Shown: positions 15,671 through 22,555 of the stretch, piece after piece
How the letters are laid out: every line of letters starts with the position of its first letter
Position numbering within the stretch: the first letter of the stretch is position 1
From: DAOTTX01 sp034437515
GTDB taxonomy: Bacteria; Chloroflexota; Anaerolineae; Aggregatilineales; Phototrophicaceae
Direction of reading: 5' to 3'
Assembly: GCA_034437515.1 (NCBI GenBank)
Contig: DAOTTX010000289.1
Span: 1 to 22,555, forward strand
DNA length: 22,555 nucleotides
Notes under the pieces: model-generated
The model's input: only the letters and a program-made list of their open reading frames with translations
The model's database searches: none
Told to the model about the DNA's origin: nothing
Position numbers and translations under genes: made by a program

Positions 15671-17385
15671 GGTAGGTCTTCCAATGGTGTCTCACGCGGA
15701 TATTTTATGATATAGGCGAAGCCGTTCATGATGATGCGCCGGTCTTCTTCGTAATTGATCGTGATCGCCCGGTTCACGTCCTCTGGGTAGAACTGCGCCC
15801 GTAACACGATCATGCCGAAAGTCTGCGCATCAATCAGTTCGACCAGTGCGCTGCTGTCGAACGCGCCCGCCTCCCATAAAATTTTCAACACCACCGGGTT
15901 CGTAATCACTTCCCGGTCGGCGGCGTAGGTGAAACCGGCTTCCTCACTCAGCACCAGCACATCATCAGGGATGGCATCCATCAAAGCGACGATCTCATCC
16001 CCGGCGGCACGGTCGGCATCGGTGAGGAAATGTCCGATCTGTGCGTAAGCAAACGTGATGTAACCGTCGGGATCGTAATAACCGTAGCCAGTGTTGTCTT
16101 CGACGCCGAGGATGTCGGCGACCTGCTCAAACGGCGCGACATTGGTCGGCATGTGCAACACATCGCGCCCATAGGCGACCAACGTCAGCGGCAACACAAT
16201 CATGCCGATCATCGTCAATATCGGCGCAAAACGCCGTAGCGGGTCAACCAGCAGCCGGGTATAGAGGTTTGCATTGAAGCGCCAACTACCGTTAAACGTC
16301 CGTGCGATGAACACCCCGGTCAACACGCAGGCCGCCGCAATTGGTGTCGCGTAATAACTATCGCCTGCGCCCCATGTCCCCGCACTGTATCCGTTGAGTC
16401 CCACCGTCACCACAAACCAGATCGAATAAATCGAGATGCGGTCGAAATAGACCTCATAGAGCACCATCAAACCGGCAGGGATGAGCAACCAGAAGTGCAG
16501 GTTGATAAACATGCGGAACAAACCTTCCGCCTGCCCTAGATTAAACTCTTTGACGTTGGCGGTGATGGTTTGAACCCACCAATTGCCTTCAGTGGCGATG
16601 TTCAAGCCGAGAAAAATCAACCCACCAACCAACGCAAAACCAATCCCCCATACCAGCGCCCGGCGCGGACTGTGAATGAACGTATAGAGCAGCGCGGCAA
16701 TCGCCGTGAACGCGGCAAGCTGCTTGGTATACCCGGCAGCGATGAGCAGCGCAAAGCCGAGCAACAGATAACGTCGCCGGCGTGATGTGTCGTCTAAGGT
16801 GTTGGCCCAGCCAAGAACAGCGATGCCAAGAAGCTCGAACATCACCATACCGATGTGCTGCCGGAACAACGGACCGATATGATACACAATCGGCGAGGCC
16901 AACCATGCCAACCCGGCGATACCGGCAATCAGCGCGACGGTGCCTTTGTGTCGGTCGCTATCACGAGTCGCTTGTTTATAAACCGCGAAGACAATCACCG
17001 AAGTCGTGACCAGCGTGGTCAGAAAGCTATAGAGCCGCCCATACCACAACGCCGGGCCGAAGATCCACGCCAGCGGTACTAAAATGACATGATACAGCGG
17101 TGGGTAAATGCTGCCATAAAACGGATACGTCTCGATGTTTGCATAAGGGAACTCTCCCCGGCTGAACATCATCACATCGTGGAGTTCAAAGCCCTCGCCC
17201 TGGTCATAGTCGTAGGGGAACTGGATCAGATTGGCAGCGTAGGCCACGTACACCACCAGATAGAAAATCATCATCACCAGCGCCACACCGAGCAATCCCT
17301 GACCCGTAACCCGTGCAATCCTGGCGAAGCTAATACCTTGTTCTGTGTTTGCTGTGGTGTCTACCATAAGATCATGCTGTATCAT
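15652..17385 (-). CDS. GT39-like polytopic membrane glycosyltransferase
   Basis: About 578 residues. One N-terminal membrane segment is followed by YDYDQGEGFELHD, the acidic first loop typical of GT-C/GT39 (PMT/ArnT-like) enzymes, and then YPPLYH, a motif common in this superfamily. Roughly ten more hydrophobic segments follow. The last 150 residues form a soluble domain on the outer face. The expected reaction is sugar transfer from a polyprenyl-phosphate donor to a lipid or protein; the acceptor is unknown. The open frame reaches back to 17556, but that part is Ser/Arg/Trp/Cys-rich out-of-frame sequence of the upstream gene. Plausible starts are ATG 17385 (overlaps that gene by 14 bases) or ATG 17367 (four bases after its stop); neither has a clear ribosome site, so coupling to the upstream gene is likely. 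Confidence 0.85.
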   Translation of the reverse strand: MIQHDLMVDTTANTEQGISFARIARVTGQGLLGVALVMMIFYLVVYVAYAANLIQFPYDYDQGEGFELHDVMMFSRGEFPYANIETYPFYGSIYPPLYHVILVPLAWIFGPALWYGRLYSFLTTLVTTSVIVFAVYKQATRDSDRHKGTVALIAGIAGLAWLASPIVYHIGPLFRQHIGMVMFELLGIAVLGWANTLDDTSRRRRYLLLGFALLIAAGYTKQLAAFTAIAALLYTFIHSPRRALVWGIGFALVGGLIFLGLNIATEGNWWVQTITANVKEFNLGQAEGLFRMFINLHFWLLIPAGLMVLYEVYFDRISIYSIWFVVTVGLNGYSAGTWGAGDSYYATPIAAACVLTGVFIARTFNGSWRFNANLYTRLLVDPLRRFAPILTMIGMIVLPLTLVAYGRDVLHMPTNVAPFEQVADILGVEDNTGYGYYDPDGYITFAYAQIGHFLTDADRAAGDEIVALMDAIPDDVLVLSEEAGFTYAADREVITNPVVLKILWEAGAFDSSALVELIDAQTFGMIVLRAQFYPEDVNRAITINYEEDRRIIMNGFAYIIKYPRETPLEDLPQSVES

Positions 17386-17581
17386 CACCGAGCGGAAGCA
17401 AGCTGAGGCCGAACAGCACGAGCACCACCGCCAACGCCAGCGCGATTCGCTGCGCCGGGCCGATGCCACCTTCTGTGCTCGACCGGATGACGTCAATCGC
17501 CAGCACACCGACGAACGCCAGCAGACCAGCCCCAACGCAGAGTATCCCAAGTTCACGTTTGGTCAAATGTTTATCAAACAT
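17372..17581 (-). CDS. Small two-helix membrane protein, unknown function
   Basis: A 69-residue protein: basic N-terminus (MFDKHLTKRE), a hydrophobic helix at about 11-30, a short polar loop with GGIGPAQR, a second helix at about 45-64 and an acidic tail GDDTA. No family is recognised. Its stop overlaps, or lies just before, the start of the GT39-like gene, so the two form an operon and it may be an accessory subunit. The ATG at 17581 has no Shine-Dalgarno. An extended -10 box (TGCTATACT) lies directly upstream, which would start transcription at the ATG itself. The frame is chosen over the longer overlapping frame because its composition looks natural. Confidence 0.7.
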   Translation of the reverse strand: MFDKHLTKRELGILCVGAGLLAFVGVLAIDVIRSSTEGGIGPAQRIALALAVVLVLFGLSLLPLGDDTA

Positions 17582-17588
17582 GGGCGGC

Positions 17589-17597
17589 AGTATAGCA
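17589..17597 (-). promoter_or_regulatory. Extended -10 promoter of the membrane-protein pair
   Basis: On the - strand TGCTATACT carries the TGn extension and a 5/6 -10 hexamer. Its expected transcription start falls on or within a base or two of the ATG at 17581. No good -35 is seen, as is common with extended -10 promoters. Confidence 0.45.
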
Positions 17598-17753
17598 AAA
17601 AAACCATGTTTGCTCTATGGGGACTACCACGACCGGTAGAAGCGGTGAGAATGGTACGCGAGTTGCTCATCGGGTTAATTGTCCCTGTGGAAACGTAATA
17701 GGTTTAGGTAGACTAATGACGCTTTGACAATCTGGTAAGGGAAGTAGGTTTGC

Positions 17754-18875
17754 ATGACCACATTGATTCTATTGGTCGCTTTGACGTTTGCGATGGGCGT
17801 CACGCCGTTGGTGCGACAACTCGCGCTGCGTATTGATTTTGTCGCCGTGCCCAAGTCCGACCGACTGCACACCGTCGCCACGCCGATGATGGGTGGGGTC
17901 GCGTTGTACCTGGCGCTAACCGGGGCGCTACTGGTGTTGACCGCCGTCCTGGCAATCTCCGACTCGCCTGAACTTGACCAGACATTCAGCCTTAATGAAA
18001 TGCTGGTGGTCATCCTCGCGGGAACGGTGCTAGCAGTCATCGGCCTGTGGGACGACCGGGTTGACCTGCCCTCTAAACTCAAGTTAGGGTTGCAGGCTGC
18101 ACCGGTGATCGTGTTGTCATTCTTTACCGATATTCAGATAAACATGCCCCTACCAGAAATTATCAACGGGGTCTTGACCTGCTGCTGGTTCTTGTATCTC
18201 ATCAACGCCTACAACTACACGGACAACATGGACGGCCTCGCCGGGATGATCGCCACCGTCGCCGCGATGTTTTTTACCGTCATCGCGTTGGTTAACGGTC
18301 AGGCTTTGCTGGCGACCCTTGCCGCCGCCGTCGCCGGGACGTCGTTCGGATTCCTGCGTTACAACCTGTTCAAGACCAATCAAAAGATCTTCATGGGTGA
18401 TGTCGGCTCGATGTTTCTCGGCTTTCTGCTGGCGGTCATCGGCCTCAAGCTGACCTTTCCGGCAGAAAGTCCCTGGGTCACATGGCCTGTGCCGGTACTT
18501 GTCCTCGGCGTGCCCATCTTTGACACCGGGATGGTGTTTGTCTCCCGTTGGCGGCGCGGACAGTCATTCTTACAGGGCGGTACCGATCATCTCTCGCACC
18601 GGCTATCCCGGCTGAACTTCGGGCGCTACGGCACCCCGTTCGCGGTCGGGATGCTCGGTAGTGCGTTGGGCTGCACCGCAATCATCGTCATGCACAGTGA
18701 CCTGCAAAATGCGCTGGCGACTCAGTTGATGGTTGGTGGATGTGCGCTCTATTTACTCTACAAACTGGAGTTCGCACAGTCTCATACTTTCATCACCGGG
18801 CGAGAAGCACCCGTCGAGAATGATGAGACTGATGAGGCCAAAGAAGAAAGACAATCGCTCCCTCAGCCAGAATAA
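17754..18875 (+). CDS. WecA/MraY-family polyprenyl-phosphate sugar-1-phosphate transferase
   Basis: A 373-residue, roughly ten-helix membrane enzyme. The family motifs are in order: GLWDDR with the paired aspartates Asp100-Asp101, NAYNYTDNMDGLAG (151-164) with the nucleophile-region aspartates, FMGDVGS (213-219), and the HLSHR histidine box (279-283). The reaction transfers a sugar-1-phosphate from a UDP-sugar to undecaprenyl phosphate, the first step of surface polysaccharide or teichoic-acid-type synthesis. MraY itself usually sits among cell-division genes and has a different C-terminal box, so a WecA/TagO-type enzyme (UDP-GlcNAc) is more likely. The last 30 residues are an acidic cytoplasmic tail. 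ATG 17754 has a GTAGG/GGGAAG region upstream. It is transcribed divergently from the GT39-like pair, which could use the lipid-linked products. Confidence 0.92.
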   Translation: MTTLILLVALTFAMGVTPLVRQLALRIDFVAVPKSDRLHTVATPMMGGVALYLALTGALLVLTAVLAISDSPELDQTFSLNEMLVVILAGTVLAVIGLWDDRVDLPSKLKLGLQAAPVIVLSFFTDIQINMPLPEIINGVLTCCWFLYLINAYNYTDNMDGLAGMIATVAAMFFTVIALVNGQALLATLAAAVAGTSFGFLRYNLFKTNQKIFMGDVGSMFLGFLLAVIGLKLTFPAESPWVTWPVPVLVLGVPIFDTGMVFVSRWRRGQSFLQGGTDHLSHRLSRLNFGRYGTPFAVGMLGSALGCTAIIVMHSDLQNALATQLMVGGCALYLLYKLEFAQSHTFITGREAPVENDETDEAKEERQSLPQPE

Positions 18876-18930
18876 GCAAAAGAGACTTGTGCAGTTTACC
18901 GGCGAATGTTCATTGAGCGCACACCTTTAT

Positions 18931-18954
18931 TTCTACCCGTGTGCATGTTATCCT
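18931..18954 (+). promoter_or_regulatory. Possible aspS promoter
   Basis: TATCCT (18949-18954) preceded by TGT makes an extended -10, about 17 bases after a weak TTTATT-like -35. The predicted start is near 18961, about 31 bases before the aspS ATG. Weak evidence. Confidence 0.3.
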
Positions 18955-18991
18955 TTGGCCTCACAAACCACCGAGGCAAGGGAGATAACCA

Positions 18992-20839
18992 ATGCTCAAA
19001 ACACATACTTGCGGTGAACTACGCAAGTCTCATGCAGGCGAAACAGTCACCCTGGCGGGATGGGTCAATCGCCGTCGCGATCAGGGTGGTTTGATTTTTA
19101 TTGATCTGCGCGACCGTTGGGGAACGACGCAGGTCGTCGTCGATGAATCCGATATGGAGGAAGCGCATCGCATCGCCAGCGATGCCCGGTCAGAGTTCGT
19201 CTTGCAGATCACCGGAATAGTGCGTATGCGCCCGGAAGGGACAGAAAACCCCGAACTGGCAACCGGCGACATCGACATGGTCGCCAAAGAGATCAAAATA
19301 CTGAATCCCTCCAAGACACCGCCCATTTATATCAACCAGGACGGCAACGAAAAAGAAGTCGAGCGGATGCGCTATCGCTACCTCGATCTGCGTCGCCCGG
19401 TGATGCAGCATAACATCATCACACGGCATGAGATCAACAAGTTCATCCGTGACTTTTTACACGACGAACGCTTCCTTGAAATCGAAACTCCGATTCTGTT
19501 CAAAACCACGCCAGAAGGCGCTCGCGACTTCCTGGTGCCGAGCCGCTTGCAACCGGGCAAGTTCTACGCCCTGCCACAGAGTCCGCAGCAACTCAAGCAA
19601 TTGTTGATGGTCGCCGGTTATGAAAAATATTTCCAGATTGCGCGATGCTTCCGTGACGAAGACCTGCGCGGTGAGCGCCAACCGGAATTTACACAGTTGG
19701 ATATGGAAATCAGCTTCGTCGAGCGTGAGGACATCATTCAACTCAACGAACGGCTGGCGCTGGCACTGGCGGATCATGTCGTGCCGGAAAAGGAAATTCT
19801 CTCTCGCCCCTTCCGTCGCTTGACCTACAACGAAGCGATGGATCGCTACGGCAGCGACAAACCCGACCTGCGCTATGATCTGGAAGCCATCGACGTGACC
19901 GCCCTCGCCGGACATAGTGGTTTCGCGGTGTTTAATAAAAATGTCGAAGCCGGGAAGATGGTTAAGGTCATTCGCGCACCCGGTTTATACCGTGACCAGG
20001 AAACGCCTGAAAAAACCCTCAGCGGTGAGAAGCTCAAAAGGTTGATGCGTAGCCTCGAAGATATGGTCAGAGCGGAGGCCAAAGCGAAGGGACTCGCCTG
20101 GATGGCGCTACCGCTCGAAGAAGAAGGCGAAGTCAAAGGGCCGATTGGCAAATTCTTCACCGTTGAGCAGAAGCTGGAACTATTTGAACTGACCGGGGCT
20201 GAACCGGGTGACATTTTGCTGTTTACGTCCGATGAAGATGACATCGTCTATGCGGTCGTGGACAAACTACGCCGCCATCTGGCAAATCATCTCGACCTTG
20301 CCGATCCCAATGTGCTCGCGTTCGCATGGGTCGTGGATTTCCCGTTATTTTACTGGGACGAAGAAGAACAGCGGTGGGATCCATCGCAGCATATGTTCAC
20401 CGCCCCGATGCCGGAAGACCTCGATCTGCTCGACAGCGACCCCGGCAAGGCACGCGGCACACAATACGACCTGATCTGCAACGGCTACGAACTCGCTGGC
20501 GGCAGCATCCGCATTCACGAGCGCGAAATGCAAGAGAAGATTTTCCCGCTCATCGGGCAGACGATGGAAAACGCGATGGCGCAGTTTGGGCACATTCTGG
20601 AAGCGTTTGAATATGGCGTCCCGCCACATGGGGGCATCGCGTGGGGTATTGACCGGCTGGCGATGCTGTTTACCGGTGCGCCAAACATCCGTGAGGTGAT
20701 CGCGTTCCCGAAATCCCAAACCGGTGCCGATGTGATGGCACATGCGCCCTCACCACCGGAACCGGGTCAACTTGAAGCCCTGTACATCGCCGTCACCGCA
20801 GAGGCAGACGACCTCGAAGACACAGTCACGGAAGAATAA
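18992..20839 (+). CDS. aspS: Aspartyl-tRNA synthetase, bacterial type
   Basis: A 615-residue class IIb synthetase that charges tRNA-Asp with aspartate. The N-terminal OB-fold anticodon domain contains GWVNRRRDQGGLIFIDLRD (23-41). Motif 1 is around YLDLRRP, motif 2 around FRDEDLRGERQPEFTQLD and motif 3 around GIAWGIDRLAMLF. The bacterial GAD insertion lies at about 300-430. It ends in the conserved AFPKSQTGAD region plus a short acidic tail. ATG 18992 has AGGGAG eight bases upstream. Residue 31, which helps separate tRNA-Asp-only enzymes (Leu) from those that also charge tRNA-Asn (His in Pseudomonas), is Gln here, so discrimination cannot be decided. The gene stands alone before a strong terminator. 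Confidence 0.97.
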   Translation: MLKTHTCGELRKSHAGETVTLAGWVNRRRDQGGLIFIDLRDRWGTTQVVVDESDMEEAHRIASDARSEFVLQITGIVRMRPEGTENPELATGDIDMVAKEIKILNPSKTPPIYINQDGNEKEVERMRYRYLDLRRPVMQHNIITRHEINKFIRDFLHDERFLEIETPILFKTTPEGARDFLVPSRLQPGKFYALPQSPQQLKQLLMVAGYEKYFQIARCFRDEDLRGERQPEFTQLDMEISFVEREDIIQLNERLALALADHVVPEKEILSRPFRRLTYNEAMDRYGSDKPDLRYDLEAIDVTALAGHSGFAVFNKNVEAGKMVKVIRAPGLYRDQETPEKTLSGEKLKRLMRSLEDMVRAEAKAKGLAWMALPLEEEGEVKGPIGKFFTVEQKLELFELTGAEPGDILLFTSDEDDIVYAVVDKLRRHLANHLDLADPNVLAFAWVVDFPLFYWDEEEQRWDPSQHMFTAPMPEDLDLLDSDPGKARGTQYDLICNGYELAGGSIRIHEREMQEKIFPLIGQTMENAMAQFGHILEAFEYGVPPHGGIAWGIDRLAMLFTGAPNIREVIAFPKSQTGADVMAHAPSPPEPGQLEALYIAVTAEADDLEDTVTEE

Positions 20840-20854
20840 AATAAAACGATCTAA

Positions 20855-20881
20855 GGGCTGGCACGATGGTGCCAGCCTTTT
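20855..20881 (+). terminator. Intrinsic terminator of aspS
   Basis: GGCTGGCAC (20856-20864) pairs perfectly with GTGCCAGCC (20869-20877) around a four-base loop, followed by TTTT. It starts 16 bases after the aspS stop. It probably also serves the convergent gene, since the other strand becomes T-rich shortly after the stem. Confidence 0.9.
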
Positions 20882-20883
20882 GC

Positions 20884-21324
20884 TCAGACCGATGCTTGAT
20901 CGTGTTGCTGGATTTGTTCACGCAGCCAGGCGATGCTCTTTTTAATGTCTGCGGTCACATGCTCGTAGACGTTGGGACGTTTATTGGTATGCCGTCGGAC
21001 AAATAGACCGATGATCGGCATCAGCAGATTGTTCGGCAGCGTCACCACCCCATAGATCGGGCGGTCTTGCGGCATTGCGGTATAAACCTTCTGTGCATAA
21101 TGGCGCACATCCGCGTTAAAGCTCTGACGTTTACCTAAGTCATGGCAGATTGCAATCGGGCGATCTACGGGAAACTGCCAGGCTGTGTCAGTCACCACAC
21201 GCGCCCACATCCGCAATGCCCCCGGCGTTACACTTCCGTCTGTTCTGATGATGGCAATTCTGCCCGCATCAATCCAGATCCGTTGAACCCCATAGTCATA
21301 AATCGTCGGTGTATTTTGGCTCAC
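20884..21324 (-). CDS. Uncharacterised soluble protein
   Basis: A 146-residue protein I cannot assign. It has no signal peptide or membrane segment. An N-terminal beta-rich half (WIDAGRIAIIRTDG, then an aliphatic strand PIAICHDLG) is followed by helices and a basic C-terminal helix (IKKSIAWLREQIQQHD). The layout vaguely recalls STAS or SpoIIAA-like small alpha/beta proteins, without firm support. The frame is open to ATG 21393, but GTG 21324 is preferred. It gives MSQNTPTIYDYG, has GGGA about ten bases upstream, and a perfect TATAAT at 21358-21363 would start transcription after the upstream ATGs. It converges on aspS, sharing the terminator hairpin. Confidence 0.75.
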   Translation of the reverse strand: MSQNTPTIYDYGVQRIWIDAGRIAIIRTDGSVTPGALRMWARVVTDTAWQFPVDRPIAICHDLGKRQSFNADVRHYAQKVYTAMPQDRPIYGVVTLPNNLLMPIIGLFVRRHTNKRPNVYEHVTADIKKSIAWLREQIQQHDQASV

Positions 21325-21357
21325 TACATTACATTCCCATTGTGTTTGCGTAACCCT

Positions 21358-21363
21358 ATTATA
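21358..21363 (-). promoter_or_regulatory. -10 box (TATAAT) of the uncharacterised gene
   Basis: A perfect TATAAT on the - strand, 33 bases before GTG 21324, with predicted start near 21351. The -35 region is weak. Its position is the main argument for the shorter gene model. Confidence 0.45.
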
Positions 21364-21510
21364 TGGGAAATACTGACTCCATTCGCACATCATAACAAGA
21401 CTCGTACCCAGGTTAAGAGTGCCTAACAGCCACCCAGAACCGAAGTACTATGTGACATACATCAGCGGTGCTTTTCCCCAAGAACATAACGATTGTCACC
21501 CAGGTTGGTC

Positions 21511-21539
21511 TTTACATGAAGTGCCCCCTCTGTTATAAA
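21511..21539 (+). promoter_or_regulatory. Promoter of the 6S RNA candidate
   Basis: TTTACA (21511-21516), exactly 17 bases, then TATAAA (21534-21539) with the TG extension at 21531-21532. The expected start is at about 21545, at the 5' side of the closing stem of the RNA. Confidence 0.75.
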
Positions 21540-21542
21540 TAA

Positions 21543-21720
21543 GCCTACCTGCTATGTGCGTGATGGCGTCTTCAGTTTTGAGCCAACACCCATATAAAGG
21601 GAACCGCAATACACTGTGAAGGTGATAGGCCTGAGCCAAGACCGGAACAGTGAAAAGTAGGTACCCACCTGCGAAAGCAGGTTCAAACCTAAACGCCCAC
21701 ACGGCATAGCGGGAGCTTTT
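21543..21720 (+). ncRNA. ssrS: 6S RNA candidate (ssrS)
   Basis: 6S RNA mimics an open promoter and binds housekeeping RNA polymerase in stationary phase. No protein frame fits this stretch, but it folds into the 6S architecture. A long interrupted closing stem joins GCTATG (21551-21556) with CATAGC (21705-21710) and continues inward to GGCGT with ACGCC. A large central bubble follows, whose 5' strand carries TGAGCCAACACCCAT, similar to TGAGCCGATATTTCAT of E. coli 6S. The 3' strand of the bubble forms a small hairpin ACCTGC-GAAA-GCAGGT (21667-21682), as in known 6S RNAs. The terminal arm is CACTGT/ACAGTG (21612-21617, 21647-21652) with GGT/ACC and GGC/GCC pairs inside. It has its own near-consensus promoter and terminator and a typical length of about 178 bases. 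The similarity is by eye; another structured RNA remains possible. Confidence 0.7.
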
Positions 21721-21728
21721 AAAACAAT

Positions 21729-21760
21729 CAGGACAACCCATTGTGGTTGTCCTGTTTTCG
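21729..21760 (+). terminator. Intrinsic terminator of the 6S RNA candidate
   Basis: CAGGACAACC (21729-21738) pairs perfectly with GGTTGTCCTG (21745-21754) around a six-base loop, followed by TTTTCGTTT. It follows the closing stem of the RNA directly. Confidence 0.92.
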
Positions 21761-21856
21761 TTTACCTTTAAAAACTTCTATACATACATTGTTTGCTCGG
21801 CATATTTTTCTTACTATTGAATCACGTAAAACAATATTTCCAAAGATGGAGGGAAA

Positions 21857-22552
21857 ATGCGAATTTCAATCGTGCTCGGTCTCTTTATAATTCTCGTGCT
21901 GGCGGCTTGCGGTGGTGAGAATAGTGACAGTGAAGAAGCTGCCAACGAGGATACGAGCGAGCAAATCGAACAAAGTTCAACCAATGCGAGTTCTGAAGAT
22001 ACCGGTGCATCTGCTGATAACGCGCCTGTCGTCCAGACCGAAGAAGAAGACGTTACACCACCCATTGCTGAAGAGGTATTTACTACACCTTATCTAGCAG
22101 ACTACGACGAAATTGTCTTCAGTGCAGACCAATCACGCATCGCCCTACTGAACGAACAAACTAATGAACTACAGGTCATGGATGCAGCAACAGGCGAGGT
22201 GCTTACCACACTCAACCCTGACCCAAATTGGGTGAACGATGGTAACAATCGTGGTCTGGCATTAAGCAACGACGGTGCGCTGGTTTCGGTATGGTATTCT
22301 GGACGTGGTTCTAACGTCGATGGCATCGACTCTGGCGCAATTTACGACGTTGAAACCGGCGAGATCGTGCAGGCATTCAATTATCCTTACGCAGTGTTGC
22401 ATGTCGTGTTTAACCCCACCGGCGAACGTTATGCCATCCTCTCCACAATACCTTCGCCAATTTGGAAAACAGCGTTGAATTCGCCAGAAAACATCAGAAT
22501 TAGCGTGAAAAGTTGGCTTATAAGAGGTCATAAAGTGTCAAATTTTCGCTAA
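21857..22552 (+). CDS. Lipoprotein with WD40/beta-propeller-like repeats, apparently truncated
   Basis: A 231-residue frame starting at ATG 21857 with a GGAGG ribosome site. The signal peptide ends in lipobox LAAC (Cys18), followed by an acidic Ser/Glu/Thr linker (21-72), the same plan as the lipoprotein at 4589. Then propeller-like blades appear: EIVFSADQSRIALLNEQTN, LQVMDAATGEVLTTL, GLALSNDGALVSVW, IYDVETGEIVQAF and VFNPTGERYAIL. About 2.5 blades are present, while closed propellers need at least four. After residue about 203 the sequence (WKTALNSPENIRISVKSW and on) loses the pattern, the DNA turns AT-rich, and a stop follows at 22550-22552. This suggests a gene broken by an insertion, deletion or frameshift; the rest would lie beyond the window. 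Confidence 0.7.
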   Translation: MRISIVLGLFIILVLAACGGENSDSEEAANEDTSEQIEQSSTNASSEDTGASADNAPVVQTEEEDVTPPIAEEVFTTPYLADYDEIVFSADQSRIALLNEQTNELQVMDAATGEVLTTLNPDPNWVNDGNNRGLALSNDGALVSVWYSGRGSNVDGIDSGAIYDVETGEIVQAFNYPYAVLHVVFNPTGERYAILSTIPSPIWKTALNSPENIRISVKSWLIRGHKVSNFR

Positions 22553-22555
22553 AAT
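22499..22555. repeat. Imperfect inverted repeat at the window edge
   Basis: ATTAGCG-TG-AAAA (22499-22511) mirrors TTTTCGCTAAAAT (22543-22555) with a two-base insertion. It lies in AT-rich DNA at the point where the lipoprotein frame degenerates. It could be the tip of a mobile element or a chance hairpin; the window ends here. Confidence 0.3.

Noticed and set aside
16570..17406. Several + strand frames of 70-105 codons opposite the GT39-like gene
   Set aside because: They are antisense shadows with His/Arg/Gln-rich composition and no ribosome sites; the - strand frame has clear membrane segments and GT-C motifs.
17386..17556. N-terminal extension of the GT39-like protein
   Set aside because: The 57 extra residues are Ser/Arg/Trp/Cys-rich and are the wrong frame of the 69-residue membrane protein.
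17724..17729. Perfect TTGACA upstream of the WecA-family gene
   Set aside because: No -10-like hexamer lies 16-18 bases downstream; that position falls on GGTTTG next to the ATG, so it is not supported as a promoter.
21543..21720. tmRNA, RNase P RNA or SRP RNA
   Set aside because: None of the conserved cores (tmRNA ends and tag frame, the GAGGAAAGTCC of RNase P, the GGAAG SRP loop region) is present; the closing stem, bubble and terminal arm fit 6S better.
21496..21741. 81-codon - strand frame across the 6S candidate
   Set aside because: It is antisense to a well-structured RNA with promoter and terminator on the + strand, and it contains terminator sequence at its start; the composition does not look like a protein.

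Overview
The window looks like chromosomal DNA of a bacterium, most likely an environmental Chloroflexota (Anaerolineae-like) lineage. This is an inference from the gene mix: paired dynamin-like GTPases, lipoproteins with acidic Thr/Glu-rich linkers, several GT-C type membrane glycosyltransferases, a multi-GAF cyclase, a Gram-positive-type LexA box, and moderately GC-rich housekeeping genes with TTG/GTG starts. I see no phage module, CRISPR array, complete insertion sequence or plasmid function.

Layout. 1-760: the tail of an unidentified + strand gene meets, stop on stop, a - strand HTH/LAGLIDADG-like protein that has a probable 16-codon leader ORF. 787-1122: a - strand tRNA unit with a consensus promoter, initiator tRNA-fMet, a second CAU-anticodon tRNA (probably Ile2) and an intrinsic terminator. 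1207-3295: uvrB with a perfect LexA-type operator. 3299-4540: an RlmI-like rRNA methyltransferase with its own promoter. 4589-5398: a lipoprotein. 5439-7475: a three-GAF class III nucleotide cyclase. 7641-11566: two dynamin-like GTPases in tandem. 11685-13235: a GT-C like membrane protein, a terminator, and an MgtC/SapB membrane protein. 13237-15670: a histone-deacetylase-family hydrolase and a divergent AAA ATPase sharing a short promoter region. 15652-17581: a GT39-like membrane protein preceded by a 69-residue membrane protein. 17754-18875: a WecA/MraY-family sugar-1-phosphate transferase. 18992-20881: aspS and its terminator. 20884-21363: an unrecognised soluble protein. 21511-21760: a probable 6S RNA with a near-consensus promoter and terminator. 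21857-22552: a lipoprotein whose beta-propeller-like domain ends abruptly in AT-rich sequence.

How it fits together. Most of the region is a dense mosaic of one- or two-gene units, often convergent with a gap of a few bases or an overlap. Two themes stand out. One is the cell envelope: WecA-type transferase, two GT-C proteins, dynamin pair, MgtC, lipoproteins. The other is core information processing: uvrB, rRNA methylation, aspS, initiator tRNA, 6S RNA. The items most worth checking are the probable 6S RNA, the tandem dynamin pair with its acidic insert, the tRNA promoter that seems to leave no 5' leader, the LexA box on uvrB, and the leader ORF in front of the HTH protein. Gene families were recognised by eye from motifs; no database search was possible.
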